A stretch of 64,000 nucleotides of DNA from Escherichia marmotae (GTDB taxonomy: Bacteria > Pseudomonadota > Gammaproteobacteria > Enterobacterales > Enterobacteriaceae): NCBI RefSeq assembly GCF_002900365.1, contig NZ_CP025979.1, forward strand, positions 4,464,001 to 4,528,000, in the 5' to 3' direction. The notes beneath the pieces are model-generated. The model had not been told where the DNA came from, did not search any database, and saw only the letters and a program-made list of their open reading frames with translations. Below, piece after piece: positions 54,860-63,937 of the stretch. Every line of letters starts with the position of its first letter. Positions within the stretch are counted from its first letter, which is position 1. The position numbers and the translations under genes are program-made.

Positions 54860-56926
54860 TTATTCAGATTGTTCGAGTGATTTGATGTAGTCGTAAATCG
54901 CCAACTGCGCCCGTACTTTGCGGCGGTTACCGCGGGGAACGTAGCGATTACTGAGTTCTTTATCGATATAACGCGCTTTGACTGTATCGCTGAACAGAAT
55001 TTCGATGATGTCCAGTACCCGCTGCTTCAGCCGTGGGTCGAGCAGTGGCGTTGCCACTTCAATACGATAATCAATATTGCGTGTCATCCAGTCGGCGGAG
55101 GACAGGTAAACCTTTTTATCGCCGCCATTTTCAAAAATATAAACCCGGTCATGTTCCAGGTAACGATCGACAATGCTGATAGCACGGATGTTATCGCTAA
55201 TGCCTTCCAGATTAGGGAGCAGTGAACACATCCCGCGCACCAGCAGATTCACCGGCACGCCGGAGCTGGAGGCCGCATACAGACGATCAACCAGACCTTT
55301 ATCGACCAGGTTATTCAATTTCAGGGTAATACCGCTGGGTAGCCCTTGTTGAGCGTTGGCGATCTCGCGGTCTACCATTTCATACAGCAGGCGACGGGAG
55401 TTTTGCGGTGACACCATTAAATAATCGAATGTCACGGGACGGTATGGATTTTCAATAAAATTGAACACTCGCCGTACTTCGTTGGTGATACGCGCATCGG
55501 CAGTCAGCAGCGAGTAGTCGGTATAAAGGCGCGCCGTTTTTTCGTTAAAGTTCCCGGTTCCGATATGCGCATAACGCACAACTTCGCCGTTTTCTTTACG
55601 CGAAATCAGGAATAATTTGGCGTGAATCTTCAGCCCCGGGGCAGAGAAGATCACATGTACTCCCGCTTCGGTAAGCCGCTTCGCCCAATGAATGTTAGCT
55701 TCTTCGTCGAAACGTGCCTGTAACTCAACCACCACGGTGACTTTCTTACCGTTGTGCGCGGCGTGGATCATCGAGTCGATGATGCGCGAATCTTTCGCCA
55801 CGCGGTAAATGTTAATTTTAATCGCCAGTACGCTTGGGTCGAACGAGGCCTGGCGTAGCAGTTCCAGCACGTGCTCAAAAGTGTGATAAGGATAATAGAG
55901 CAGCACATCGTGTTCGCGAATGGCGTCAAAACCGTTGCGGAACTGGGCTTTATCAAACCATATATGACGTAAACGCGGCAGTGGTTTGTTCACCAGATTG
56001 GCTTTGCCGACATTGGGGAAATTAATAAAGTCTTTAAAATTGTGATAACGGCCGCCGGGTACGATGGAGTCGTAGCGGGAGATGGTCAGTTTCTCACGCA
56101 ACACTTCAACCAGCGCACTGGGCATATCGCGTTGATAAACAAAACGTACCGGTTCTGCGGTTAAGCGCTGCTTCAGGCTGGAAGACATCAACTCCATCAG
56201 GCTGGCTTCCATCTCGTGCACTAAATCGTATTCGGCATCGCGGGTCATCTTCATCGAATAGGCATTCAGCGCGTCGTAATCAAAGAAGCCTTTGAAAATA
56301 TCATCAAGGCAGTAACGCAGAATGTTATCCAACAGAATCATTGGCTTGCGTCGACGCGGTGCTTCCGGCGGTAAATTCACAAAGCGCGGCACTTTATCTG
56401 ATGGGATCTCCAGCAGCGCGTAACGGATGGTATCGCCACGGATAATTTCCACCGCCAGATAGGTGTAATCATCTTTCAGGAACTGCACTAAATCAGTGTC
56501 AGCATTGATTAAAATCGGCGTAATGTGCTGACGCAGATACTGCTTAAAGTAATGACGCAGCCAGTTTTGTTGATTGACGGAGAGCTGGCGTTCATTAATC
56601 AGGAAGATCTGGTTACGCGCCATCTCCAGCAGCAGTTCGTTGTAGAGACCGTCGAATTCCTGATCGGCTTTCAGCACGCGGGACTGAATTTTGCCCAGTA
56701 AATGGCGGGAATGAGAGTTAGAACCTTGTTCTTCGCTAATAATGATGCGTCGCTTCAGTTCAGCGAAGCGGACTTTATAGAACTCATCAAGGTTATTGGA
56801 ATAGATCCCAAGGAAACGCATCCTTTCAATCAGCGGGTTAGATTTGTCCGCCGCTTCCTGAAGCACGCGTTCATTGAACGATAACCAACTGAGCTCTTTT
56901 TCGATGTATAGCTTTTCCTGACCCAT
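54860..56926 (-). CDS. ppk: Polyphosphate kinase 1
   Basis: 688 residues from ATG 56924-56926 (MGQEKLYIEKELSWL). An in-frame GTG two codons upstream (56930-56932) is closer to GGAG and cannot be excluded. The four PPK domains are complete; the phosphohistidine region is LKIHAKLFLISR (about 435) and the second conserved histidine is in YLEHDRVYIFENGG (about 592), both in phospholipase-D-like folds. It makes polyphosphate from ATP at the inner membrane face. First gene of ppk-ppx. Confidence 0.97.
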   Translation of the reverse strand: MGQEKLYIEKELSWLSFNERVLQEAADKSNPLIERMRFLGIYSNNLDEFYKVRFAELKRRIIISEEQGSNSHSRHLLGKIQSRVLKADQEFDGLYNELLLEMARNQIFLINERQLSVNQQNWLRHYFKQYLRQHITPILINADTDLVQFLKDDYTYLAVEIIRGDTIRYALLEIPSDKVPRFVNLPPEAPRRRKPMILLDNILRYCLDDIFKGFFDYDALNAYSMKMTRDAEYDLVHEMEASLMELMSSSLKQRLTAEPVRFVYQRDMPSALVEVLREKLTISRYDSIVPGGRYHNFKDFINFPNVGKANLVNKPLPRLRHIWFDKAQFRNGFDAIREHDVLLYYPYHTFEHVLELLRQASFDPSVLAIKINIYRVAKDSRIIDSMIHAAHNGKKVTVVVELQARFDEEANIHWAKRLTEAGVHVIFSAPGLKIHAKLFLISRKENGEVVRYAHIGTGNFNEKTARLYTDYSLLTADARITNEVRRVFNFIENPYRPVTFDYLMVSPQNSRRLLYEMVDREIANAQQGLPSGITLKLNNLVDKGLVDRLYAASSSGVPVNLLVRGMCSLLPNLEGISDNIRAISIVDRYLEHDRVYIFENGGDKKVYLSSADWMTRNIDYRIEVATPLLDPRLKQRVLDIIEILFSDTVKARYIDKELSNRYVPRGNRRKVRAQLAIYDYIKSLEQSE

Positions 56927-57097
56927 TACCACTTTTACTCCGTTTTATTCACGGGACACTGCCTGGATATTATGGCGAGCAATATTGGCAGATGTCCAAC
57001 TATGCCAGAAAAGGGGGAAAAAAACTGCTGGAGCTTGCGATTTACAAGGGAATTGAAAAGCGCCAACGGTAGAGCTGACGCTTTAACTACGGGGGCA

Positions 57098-57736
57098 TTA
57101 CTCGTCGGCGGCGTAACCCTGCGGCGGCAGGCGTTGACCATCCAGCCACGCGGCGTTTTCGTGCATCTTCAGACGCCCATCGGCAAACCAGCTAATTACC
57201 AGTGGGTAAATAGCGTGTTCCTGGGTTTGCACGCGGGCGATGATTTCATCTTCCGTATCACCTGCAAATACCGGGACTTTTGCCTGTAAAACAACCGGTC
57301 CGCCGTCCAGTTCATCGGTGACGAAATGCACCGATGTGCCGTGTTCCTCATCACCATTTTCCAGCGCCTGGCGATGGGTATGCAAACCGGGATATTTTGG
57401 TAGCAGGGAAGGGTGAATGTTCAACAAACGCCCGGTGTAGTGAGAAACAAACGTCGGGCTGAGAATGCGCATAAAACCGGCCAGCACGACCACGTCGGGT
57501 GAGTACATGTCGATTTCGTGAATCAACTCCCGGTCATAGGCTTCACGACTGTCAAACGCGCTGGCGATGAGCGTATGTGTTGCAATACCGGCTTTGCGGG
57601 CGCGTTCAAGGCCGAACGCGTCGGCCTTATTGCTGAAAACTGCCCGTAGGGTGCCTTTAATTTTGTTGGTTTTGCAGGCGTCAATAATTGCCTGCAAATT
57701 ACTTCCGTTGCCGGAAATAAGCACCACAATATTCAT
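57098..57736 (-). CDS. purN: Phosphoribosylglycinamide formyltransferase PurN
   Basis: 212 residues. The N-terminal GAR-binding loop is SGNGSNLQAII; the formyl-transfer residues are in LNIHPSLLPKYPGLHTH (Asn, His about 106-108) and VTDELDGGPVV (Asp about 144). It transfers formyl from 10-formyl-THF to GAR in purine synthesis. Its ATG overlaps the purM stop by one base (TAATG), so the two are translationally coupled. Confidence 0.98.
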   Translation of the reverse strand: MNIVVLISGNGSNLQAIIDACKTNKIKGTLRAVFSNKADAFGLERARKAGIATHTLIASAFDSREAYDRELIHEIDMYSPDVVVLAGFMRILSPTFVSHYTGRLLNIHPSLLPKYPGLHTHRQALENGDEEHGTSVHFVTDELDGGPVVLQAKVPVFAGDTEDEIIARVQTQEHAIYPLVISWFADGRLKMHENAAWLDGQRLPPQGYAADE

Positions 57737-58773
57737 TATTCGATAACCACGCGTTGTTCGGAATCAGAGGCTTTGATGATACCGATTTTCCACGCGTTTT
57801 CACCGTTGTCATTGAGCAGGGCGAGAGCTTTGTCCACTTCCGGAGCCGGCAGGGCGATAATCATCCCGACGCCGCAGTTGAAGGTGCGATACATTTCATG
57901 GCGGCTGACATTGCCTGCCGTTTGCAGCCAGTTGAATACTTCCGGCCATTGCCAGGAGGATTCATCAATCACTGCCTGGGTATTTTCCGGCAATACGCGC
58001 GGAATATTTTCCCAGAAGCCGCCACCGGTCAGATGCGCAATGGCGTGCACATCCACTTTTTCGATCAACTCCAGTACCGATTTCACATAAATACGGGTTG
58101 GGGCCAGCAGATGATCGGCTAATGGTTTGCCGTCGAGTTCAGTGGTTTGCGGATCGCAACCACTGACTTCAAGAATTTTGCGTACCAGCGAATAGCCGTT
58201 CGAGTGCGGGCCGCTGGAGCCGAGAGCAATCAGCACATCGCCGTCGCTGACTTTCGAACCGTCGATGATTTCTGATTTTTCTACCACCCCAACACAGAAA
58301 CCAGCTACGTCATAATCTTCGCCGTGATACATCCCCGGCATCTCTGCCGTTTCGCCACCCACTAGCGAGCAGCCCGATTGCAGACACCCTTCCGCGATGC
58401 CGCTGATCACCGATGAGGCAGTATCAACATCCAGTTTTCCGGTTGCGTAATAGTCGAGGAAAAACAGCGGTTCAGCGCCTTGCACCACCAGGTCGTTAAC
58501 GCACATGGCGACCAGATCGATACCGATAGTGTCGTGACGTTTTAAGTCCATCGCCAGACGCAGCTTGGTGCCTACGCCGTCAGTGCCGGAAACCAACACG
58601 GGTTCGCGATATTTTTGCGGCAGCGCACACAACGCACCGAAGCCGCCCAGACCGCCCATCACTTCCGGGCGACGCGTTTTCTTCACTACGCCTTTGATTC
58701 TTCCAACCAGAGCATTACCCGCGTCAATATCAACACCGGCATCTTTGTAGCTAAGAGAGGTTTTATCGGTCAC
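57736..58773 (-). CDS. purM: Phosphoribosylformylglycinamidine cyclo-ligase PurM
   Basis: 345 residues starting at GTG 58771-58773 (read MTDKTSLSYKDAGVD), matching the known start; a longer frame begins five codons earlier at an ATG. ATP-binding features: GTDGVGTKLRLA, GIDLVAMCVNDLVVQG and the glycine-rich LVGGETAEMPGMY. It makes AIR from FGAM in purine synthesis. First gene of purMN, under PurR control. Confidence 0.96.
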   Translation of the reverse strand: MTDKTSLSYKDAGVDIDAGNALVGRIKGVVKKTRRPEVMGGLGGFGALCALPQKYREPVLVSGTDGVGTKLRLAMDLKRHDTIGIDLVAMCVNDLVVQGAEPLFFLDYYATGKLDVDTASSVISGIAEGCLQSGCSLVGGETAEMPGMYHGEDYDVAGFCVGVVEKSEIIDGSKVSDGDVLIALGSSGPHSNGYSLVRKILEVSGCDPQTTELDGKPLADHLLAPTRIYVKSVLELIEKVDVHAIAHLTGGGFWENIPRVLPENTQAVIDESSWQWPEVFNWLQTAGNVSRHEMYRTFNCGVGMIIALPAPEVDKALALLNDNGENAWKIGIIKASDSEQRVVIE

Positions 58774-58823
58774 TGCTTGGGTCCCCACGCGTTACTTGCG
58801 GTAGAAAAATAAAATTCGGCGCA

Positions 58824-58829
58824 ATTCTA
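58824..58829 (-). promoter_or_regulatory. purM -10 element
   Basis: On the minus strand TAGAAT lies about 50 bases before the purM GTG, and the PurR box covers the -35 position 17 bp further upstream. Confidence 0.6.
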
Positions 58830-58836
58830 ACAGGGA

Positions 58837-58852
58837 AAGCAAACGTTTGCGA
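58837..58852 (-). promoter_or_regulatory. PurR operator of purMN
   Basis: AAGCAAACGTTTGCGA holds the perfect palindrome GCAAACGTTTGC, the PurR consensus core, overlapping the purM -35 region. Confidence 0.9.
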
Positions 58853-59027
58853 GACTGCTTTACACAACCTTTTTTCCCCCCTTTTTGCTGAGCGAGAGGT
58901 GAAAAAATGCGCGAGCAGAGGCAACGAATGATTTATTGCCAGGATAATTATCTTTTTTAACTATTTGAATGTTAAATGTATTTATCTAAATTTTCTATGG
59001 GTTTGACTAAAATCAACGAAAATAATA

Positions 59028-59071
59028 TTGCCGCCTTGAAGAAAGGCGGTATAATCCGTCGATTTTTTTTT
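59028..59071 (+). promoter_or_regulatory. upp promoter with UTP-sensitive T-tract start
   Basis: TTGCCG (59028-59033), 16 bp, then TATAAT (59050-59055), with a start at the G or A of GATTTTTTTTT (59061-59071). In E. coli upp, UTP level selects the start position and drives U stuttering on this tract, so high UTP lowers productive upp mRNA. The nine-T tract is read directly. The rest of 58774-59098 holds the divergent purM and upp leaders and no gene. Confidence 0.85.
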
Positions 59072-59098
59072 GTGGCTGCCCCTCAAAGGAGAAAGAGT

Positions 59099-59725
59099 AT
59101 GAAGATCGTGGAAGTCAAACACCCACTCGTCAAACACAAGCTGGGACTGATGCGTGAGCAAGATATCAGCACCAAGCGCTTTCGCGAACTCGCTTCCGAA
59201 GTGGGTAGCCTGCTGACTTACGAAGCGACCGCTGACCTCGAAACTGAAAAAGTAACCATCGAAGGCTGGAACGGCCCGGTGGAAATCGACCAGATTAAAG
59301 GTAAAAAAATTACCGTAGTGCCGATTCTGCGTGCCGGTCTGGGGATGATGGACGGCGTTCTGGAAAACGTTCCGAGTGCGCGTATCAGCGTAGTCGGTAT
59401 GTACCGTAATGAAGAAACACTGGAGCCGGTGCCGTACTTCCAGAAACTGGTGTCTAACATCGATGAGCGTATGGCGCTGATCGTTGACCCAATGCTGGCA
59501 ACCGGTGGTTCAGTTATCGCCACCATTGACCTACTGAAAAAAGCAGGTTGCAGCAGCATTAAAGTGTTGGTGCTGGTGGCAGCTCCAGAAGGCATCGCTG
59601 CGCTGGAAAAAGCGCACCCGGACGTTGAGCTTTATACCGCATCGATTGACCAGGGGCTGAATGAGCACGGATACATTATTCCGGGTCTCGGTGATGCCGG
59701 TGACAAAATCTTTGGTACAAAATAA
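59099..59725 (+). CDS. upp: Uracil phosphoribosyltransferase
   Basis: 208 residues from ATG 59099 ([16 protein letters not shown]) behind AAAGGAGAAAG. The PRPP-binding loop is [13 protein letters not shown] (about residues 130-142), and the uracil site [12 protein letters not shown] lies near the C-terminus. It converts uracil plus PRPP to UMP. A longer frame reaching back to 58976 overlaps the promoter and is not used. Operon with uraA. Confidence 0.98.
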
Positions 59726-59740
59726 AGAATAAAAATAATT

Positions 59741-59770
59741 AAAGCCGACTTTAAGAGTCGGCTTTTTTTT
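59741..59770 (+). terminator. Attenuator/terminator between upp and uraA
   Basis: AAAGCCGACT pairs with AGTCGGCTTT around TTAAG, followed by TTTTT. A strong intrinsic terminator; uraA expression must rely on read-through or its own start. Confidence 0.85.
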
Positions 59771-59810
59771 GAGTAAAGCGCCTATAACACATAATACAGA
59801 GGAATATACT

Positions 59811-61100
59811 ATGACGCGCCGTGCTATCGGGGTGAGTGAAAGACCGCCACTTTTACAGACAATCCCGCTTAGTTTGCAACATTTGTTCGCCATGTTTGGT
59901 GCAACCGTCCTGGTGCCCGTCTTATTTCATATTAACCCGGCGACCGTACTGTTATTTAACGGTATCGGAACGCTACTGTATCTCTTCATCTGTAAAGGTA
60001 AAATCCCGGCTTATCTCGGCTCCAGCTTTGCCTTTATTTCTCCAGTATTGTTACTGTTGCCGTTGGGTTATGAAGTCGCGTTGGGCGGCTTTATTATGTG
60101 CGGCGTGCTGTTCTGCCTGGTTTCTTTTATTGTGAAGAAAGCGGGAACCGGCTGGCTGGACGTCCTGTTTCCGCCCGCAGCAATGGGCGCGATCGTTGCC
60201 GTCATCGGTCTGGAGCTGGCAGGCGTAGCTGCCGGTATGGCTGGCTTACTCCCGGCTGAAGGGCAAACGCCAGATTCCAAAACCGTCATCATTTCTATTA
60301 CCACCCTGGCAGTCACGGTTTTAGGTTCCGTGCTGTTCCGTGGTTTCCTGGCGATTATCCCGATTTTGATTGGCGTGCTGGTGGGTTATGCGCTCTCCTT
60401 TGCGATGGGGATCGTCGATACCACGCCGATTATTAACGCTCACTGGTTTGCACTGCCAACCCTTTATACACCGCGCTTCGAGTGGTTTGCTATTCTGACT
60501 ATTCTGCCAGCGGCGCTGGTGGTGATTGCCGAACACGTGGGGCATCTGGTCGTAACGGCTAACATTGTGAAGAAAGATCTGCTGCGCGATCCGGGCCTGC
60601 ATCGTTCGATGTTCGCTAACGGTCTGTCGACCGTGATCTCCGGTTTCTTTGGTTCCACACCAAACACCACCTACGGGGAAAACATCGGTGTTATGGCGAT
60701 CACCCGCGTATACAGTACATGGGTAATCGGCGGCGCGGCGATTTTCGCCATCCTGCTTTCCTGCGTTGGTAAACTGGCTGCCGCTATCCAGATGATCCCT
60801 CTGCCGGTGATGGGCGGCGTTTCACTGCTGCTTTACGGCGTGATTGGTGCTTCTGGTATTCGTGTGCTGATTGAATCGAAAGTAGATTACAACAAAGCTC
60901 AGAACCTGATCCTGACTTCTGTTATTTTGATCATCGGCGTCAGTGGCGCGAAGGTAAACATCGGCGCGGCGGAGCTGAAAGGCATGGCGCTGGCGACTAT
61001 CGTCGGTATCGGCTTAAGCCTGATCTTCAAACTGATTAGCGTGCTGCGCCCTGAAGAAGTGGTGCTGGACGCAGAAGACGCGGATATAACAGATAAATAA
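59811..61100 (+). CDS. uraA: Uracil:proton symporter UraA
   Basis: 429 residues from ATG 59811 (MTRRAIGVSERPPLL) with GAGGAA upstream. About 14 membrane segments of the NCS2/nucleobase-ascorbate family; substrate-site residues are in VVIAEHVGHLVVT (Glu about 241) and GSTPNTTYGENIGVM (Glu about 290). It imports uracil for Upp. A longer frame starting at 59769 overlaps the terminator. Confidence 0.97.
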   Translation: MTRRAIGVSERPPLLQTIPLSLQHLFAMFGATVLVPVLFHINPATVLLFNGIGTLLYLFICKGKIPAYLGSSFAFISPVLLLLPLGYEVALGGFIMCGVLFCLVSFIVKKAGTGWLDVLFPPAAMGAIVAVIGLELAGVAAGMAGLLPAEGQTPDSKTVIISITTLAVTVLGSVLFRGFLAIIPILIGVLVGYALSFAMGIVDTTPIINAHWFALPTLYTPRFEWFAILTILPAALVVIAEHVGHLVVTANIVKKDLLRDPGLHRSMFANGLSTVISGFFGSTPNTTYGENIGVMAITRVYSTWVIGGAAIFAILLSCVGKLAAAIQMIPLPVMGGVSLLLYGVIGASGIRVLIESKVDYNKAQNLILTSVILIIGVSGAKVNIGAAELKGMALATIVGIGLSLIFKLISVLRPEEVVLDAEDADITDK

Positions 61101-61107
61101 TGTACAG

Positions 61108-61130
61108 ACCGGGCAGTGTTGCTGCCCGGT
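61108..61130 (+). terminator. Hairpin between uraA and hda
   Basis: ACCGGGCAG pairs with CTGCCCGGT around TGTTG, followed by TCAAACAT. It lacks a T run; probably a partial terminator. Confidence 0.55.
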
Positions 61131-61195
61131 TCAAACATAATGGAATTCTGTGGTAAACTTCTCGCGATTTTGTGGAATCCCTGGTTGAGGTATCT

Positions 61196-61897
61196 CTGAA
61201 CACACCGGCACAGCTCTCTTTGCCACTTTATCTTCCTGACGACGAAACCTTTGCAAGTTTCTGGCCGGGGGATAACTCCTCTCTACTGGCCGCGCTGCAA
61301 AATGTGCTGCGTCAGGAACATAGCGGTTACATTTATCTCTGGGCACGCGAAGGCGCGGGGCGCAGCCATCTGCTGCACGCGGCTTGCGCGGAATTGTCGC
61401 AGCGTGGCGATGCGGTGGGTTATGTCCCGCTGGATAAACGCACCTGGTTTGTCCCGGAAGTGCTCGACGGTATGGAGCATTTGTCGTTGGTCTGCATCGA
61501 CAATATTGAGTGTATTGCTGGCGATGAGTTGTGGGAGATGGCGATTTTCGATCTCTACAATCGGATTCTGGAGTCGGGCAAAACGCGGTTGTTGATCACC
61601 GGCGATCGCCCTCCGCGCCAGTTGAATCTGGGATTACCTGATCTCGCGTCTCGTCTCGACTGGGGGCAGATCTACAAATTGCAGCCGCTTTCTGATGAAG
61701 ATAAGTTGCAGGCGCTACAGTTACGTGCTCGTTTGCGTGGTTTTGAACTGCCGGAAGATGTGGGACGTTTCTTGCTGAAGCGACTCGACAGAGAGATGCG
61801 CACGCTATTTATGACGTTGGATCAGTTGGATCGCGCGTCTATTACCGCGCAACGTAAGTTGACCATTCCGTTTGTGAAAGAGATTTTGAAGCTGTAA
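61196..61897 (+). CDS. hda: DnaA-inactivator protein Hda with a CTG start codon
   Basis: 233 residues. I place the start at CTG 61196 (read [16 protein letters not shown]), because GAGG at 61187-61190 lies 5 bases upstream and no ATG is available; a GTG at 61172 would add eight residues without a site. The clamp-binding motif QLSLPLYL lies at about residues 6-13, and an AAA+ domain follows: [11 protein letters not shown] (P-loop variant, WAREGAGRS), [10 protein letters not shown] (Walker B) and [10 protein letters not shown] (box VII). With the DNA-loaded beta clamp it promotes hydrolysis of DnaA-ATP and so prevents re-initiation. Confidence 0.95.
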
Positions 61898-61910
61898 ACG
61901 GGACGTTTAT

Positions 61911-62004
61911 TGTCGGATGCGGCGCGAGCGCCTTATCCGACCTACTCGAATCAAGTTCATTGTATTTGTAGGCCGGATAAGACTCGGCAAGCGTCGCATC
62001 CGGC
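61911..62004. repeat. REP/BIME pair between hda and yfgD
   Basis: Two inverted REP units (TGTCGGATGCGGCGCGAGCG and GTAGGCCGGATAAGACTCGG) lie between these convergent genes. Confidence 0.85.
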
Positions 62005-62034
62005 AATATGCCTTAGCTACCGAAGGGGTACATC

Positions 62035-62394
62035 TTAACCCACGATTTCCAGCACCTGCTCCGGCGGACGACCAATGCGCGCTTTGCCATTCGCGACCAC
62101 AATCGGGCGTTCCATCAGCTTCGGATTCTCCACCATCGCCTGAATCAGCGCCTCTTCGCTAAGCGAACTGTCAGCCAGATTCAGCTCTTTATAAAGATCC
62201 TCTTTCTGGCGCATTAATTCACGGGCGCTGTTCATCCCCAGCATGTTCAGCAAATCACGCAGCGTTGCCGCATCAGCGGGGGTTTCAAGGTAGAGCACTA
62301 CTTCAGGCTCTACGCCGTTTTCTTTTAGCAAGTTCAGCGTTTCACGGCTCTTTGAACAGCGCGGGTTATGGTAGATTTTTACCTGTTTGGTCAT
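62035..62394 (-). CDS. yfgD: ArsC-like thioredoxin-fold oxidoreductase YfgD
   Basis: 119 residues. The ArsC-type loop HNPRCSKSRETLNLL carries the conserved cysteine at about 13, and the Arg-containing stretch LMERPIVVANGKARIGRPP at the end matches arsenate-reductase relatives. No ars operon is nearby, so arsenate reduction is not implied. It is downstream of bepA with 20 nt between, probably co-transcribed. Confidence 0.93.
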   Translation of the reverse strand: MTKQVKIYHNPRCSKSRETLNLLKENGVEPEVVLYLETPADAATLRDLLNMLGMNSARELMRQKEDLYKELNLADSSLSEEALIQAMVENPKLMERPIVVANGKARIGRPPEQVLEIVG

Positions 62395-62414
62395 TGTTCT
62401 TCCTTTAATGCGAA

Positions 62415-63878
62415 TTACATCTTGGTATAAGGCTTAAAGCGTTCCTGCAACTGGCGCAACTGGTCGATACGCGCATCATAGCGGGCCTGTTGCAGACTGC
62501 CTAATTTCACTTGCGAACTGGCGCTACTCAATAAGGAAATGGCCTGATCGAGTCGCCCGGCGAGCGCATAACCTTCTGCTCGCGCAGCCAGTTCCTGATC
62601 GCGGTTATTTAGCGCGGCCTCCGCCTGTGCCAGTAAATCCCAGCCATTAATGTCATCTTTATTATTAAAGGTGTAGCGATTCAGAATATTGGCCGCTTCC
62701 TGTGGTTGACCACCTTGCAAATAAGCATTCGCCAGGTTGAGCTGCAACACCGGATTGGTGCGTAAATCTCGAGCATTTTTCAGCCGATTGATCGCGTCAT
62801 TGGCTTTGTTTTGCCCAAGGTCGATATCGGTTGCCAGATCGAGAAACCATGCATTCGTTGGTTCTGCCGTCAGTAATGGCTGAAGCGTTTTCCGCGCCTC
62901 GTCGTATTTATTGGCTTCCATCGCCTGCAAAGCACGACCATACTGCGCCGCGCGCTGCTGGCGGACGTTACCTTTCGCCCATTCATCCAGTAAATCGCTG
63001 GTGAGCTGGTTACGCCCGGAATTGTACATCCCCAGTGTGCGAGCTTTCGCCAGATAGAAATCTTCTGACGATTGCACCACCATCGGGCGCATCTGATTAG
63101 CACGGTTACGGGCATCTGCCAGACGGCTTTCCGGTAACGGGTGCGTCAGCAAAATTTCTGGCGGACGCGAAGAGTAGCGCGCCTGATCGAGCAATTTTTC
63201 GAGGAAAGTCGGCATCGCCTGCGGATCGAACCCCGAGCGTTGCAGCACCTGGATACCAATACGGTCTGCTTCCTGTTCGTTTTGCTGAGTGAAACTGATC
63301 ATCCCCTGGCGTGTTCCCGCCAGCGTACCGGTCAGCGCCGCCATCCCCGCCTGCGGGCTGGCCATCGCCAGTAAAATAGAACCTAGCGCGCCAACCCAGG
63401 TCAGTGGTGCGCTACGCTGCTGATCTTCCATCGCTCGCGCCAGGTGACGTTGGGTGACGTGGGAGATTTCGTGCGCCATAACCGAAGCCAACTGGCTTTC
63501 GTTATCGGAATAACGGAACAGGGCAGAGTGCAGCACCACGTTGCCGCCAAAGAAAGCAAAGGCGTTAATTTCGTCGTTATTGATCAGAAAGAAATGGAAC
63601 GGCGTCTTCACTGAGTTGGCATGTGAAACCAGGCGCATCCCCAACGAATTAATATATTGTGTTAACAGTGGGTCATTAATTAATGGTGCGCTACCGCGTA
63701 GCTGGCGAACGTAATAGTCGCCCATCTGCATTTCCTGACCAATGGAAAGCGTGCTTCCCGCGGAGGTTCCCATATCCGGCAAGGTGTCTGTGCTGTCGGC
63801 AAACGCCGGGGCTACCTGACCGATGGTCATGGCAGCAATGAGGGTAGCAACCAGGTTTTTTTTCAACTGCCTGAACAT
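62415..63878 (-). CDS. bepA: Periplasmic metalloprotease/chaperone BepA
   Basis: 487 residues. The Sec signal peptide ends QVAPAFA|DS (about 27). The M48 protease motif HEISH is in VMAHEISHVTQRH (about 136-140), with the third zinc ligand in EQEADRIGIQ (about 201). A C-terminal TPR domain (about 310-480) docks on the BAM complex. It degrades or helps LptD and other outer-membrane proteins assemble. A sigma-E type promoter lies upstream. Confidence 0.97.
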   Translation of the reverse strand: MFRQLKKNLVATLIAAMTIGQVAPAFADSTDTLPDMGTSAGSTLSIGQEMQMGDYYVRQLRGSAPLINDPLLTQYINSLGMRLVSHANSVKTPFHFFLINNDEINAFAFFGGNVVLHSALFRYSDNESQLASVMAHEISHVTQRHLARAMEDQQRSAPLTWVGALGSILLAMASPQAGMAALTGTLAGTRQGMISFTQQNEQEADRIGIQVLQRSGFDPQAMPTFLEKLLDQARYSSRPPEILLTHPLPESRLADARNRANQMRPMVVQSSEDFYLAKARTLGMYNSGRNQLTSDLLDEWAKGNVRQQRAAQYGRALQAMEANKYDEARKTLQPLLTAEPTNAWFLDLATDIDLGQNKANDAINRLKNARDLRTNPVLQLNLANAYLQGGQPQEAANILNRYTFNNKDDINGWDLLAQAEAALNNRDQELAARAEGYALAGRLDQAISLLSSASSQVKLGSLQQARYDARIDQLRQLQERFKPYTKM

Positions 63879-63908
63879 AACCTCTGTCCTGTATTTCTGG
63901 AGATAGTC

Positions 63909-63937
63909 ATTTGACCGATACTGTGAAATATCGTTCC
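63909..63937 (-). promoter_or_regulatory. Sigma-E promoter of bepA
   Basis: On the minus strand GGAACGA (63931-63937) is followed by exactly 16 bp and TCAAAT (63909-63914), matching the sigma-E pattern GGAACTT-N16-TCAAA. bepA (yfgC) is a known sigma-E regulon member. The distance to the ATG is about 30 bases. The rest to 64000 is the shared upstream region; no gene seen. Confidence 0.82.

Noticed and set aside
62035..62394. Arsenate resistance gene (arsC)
   Set aside because: YfgD has the ArsC fold, but there is no arsR or arsB nearby and it sits behind bepA, so arsenic resistance is not supported.
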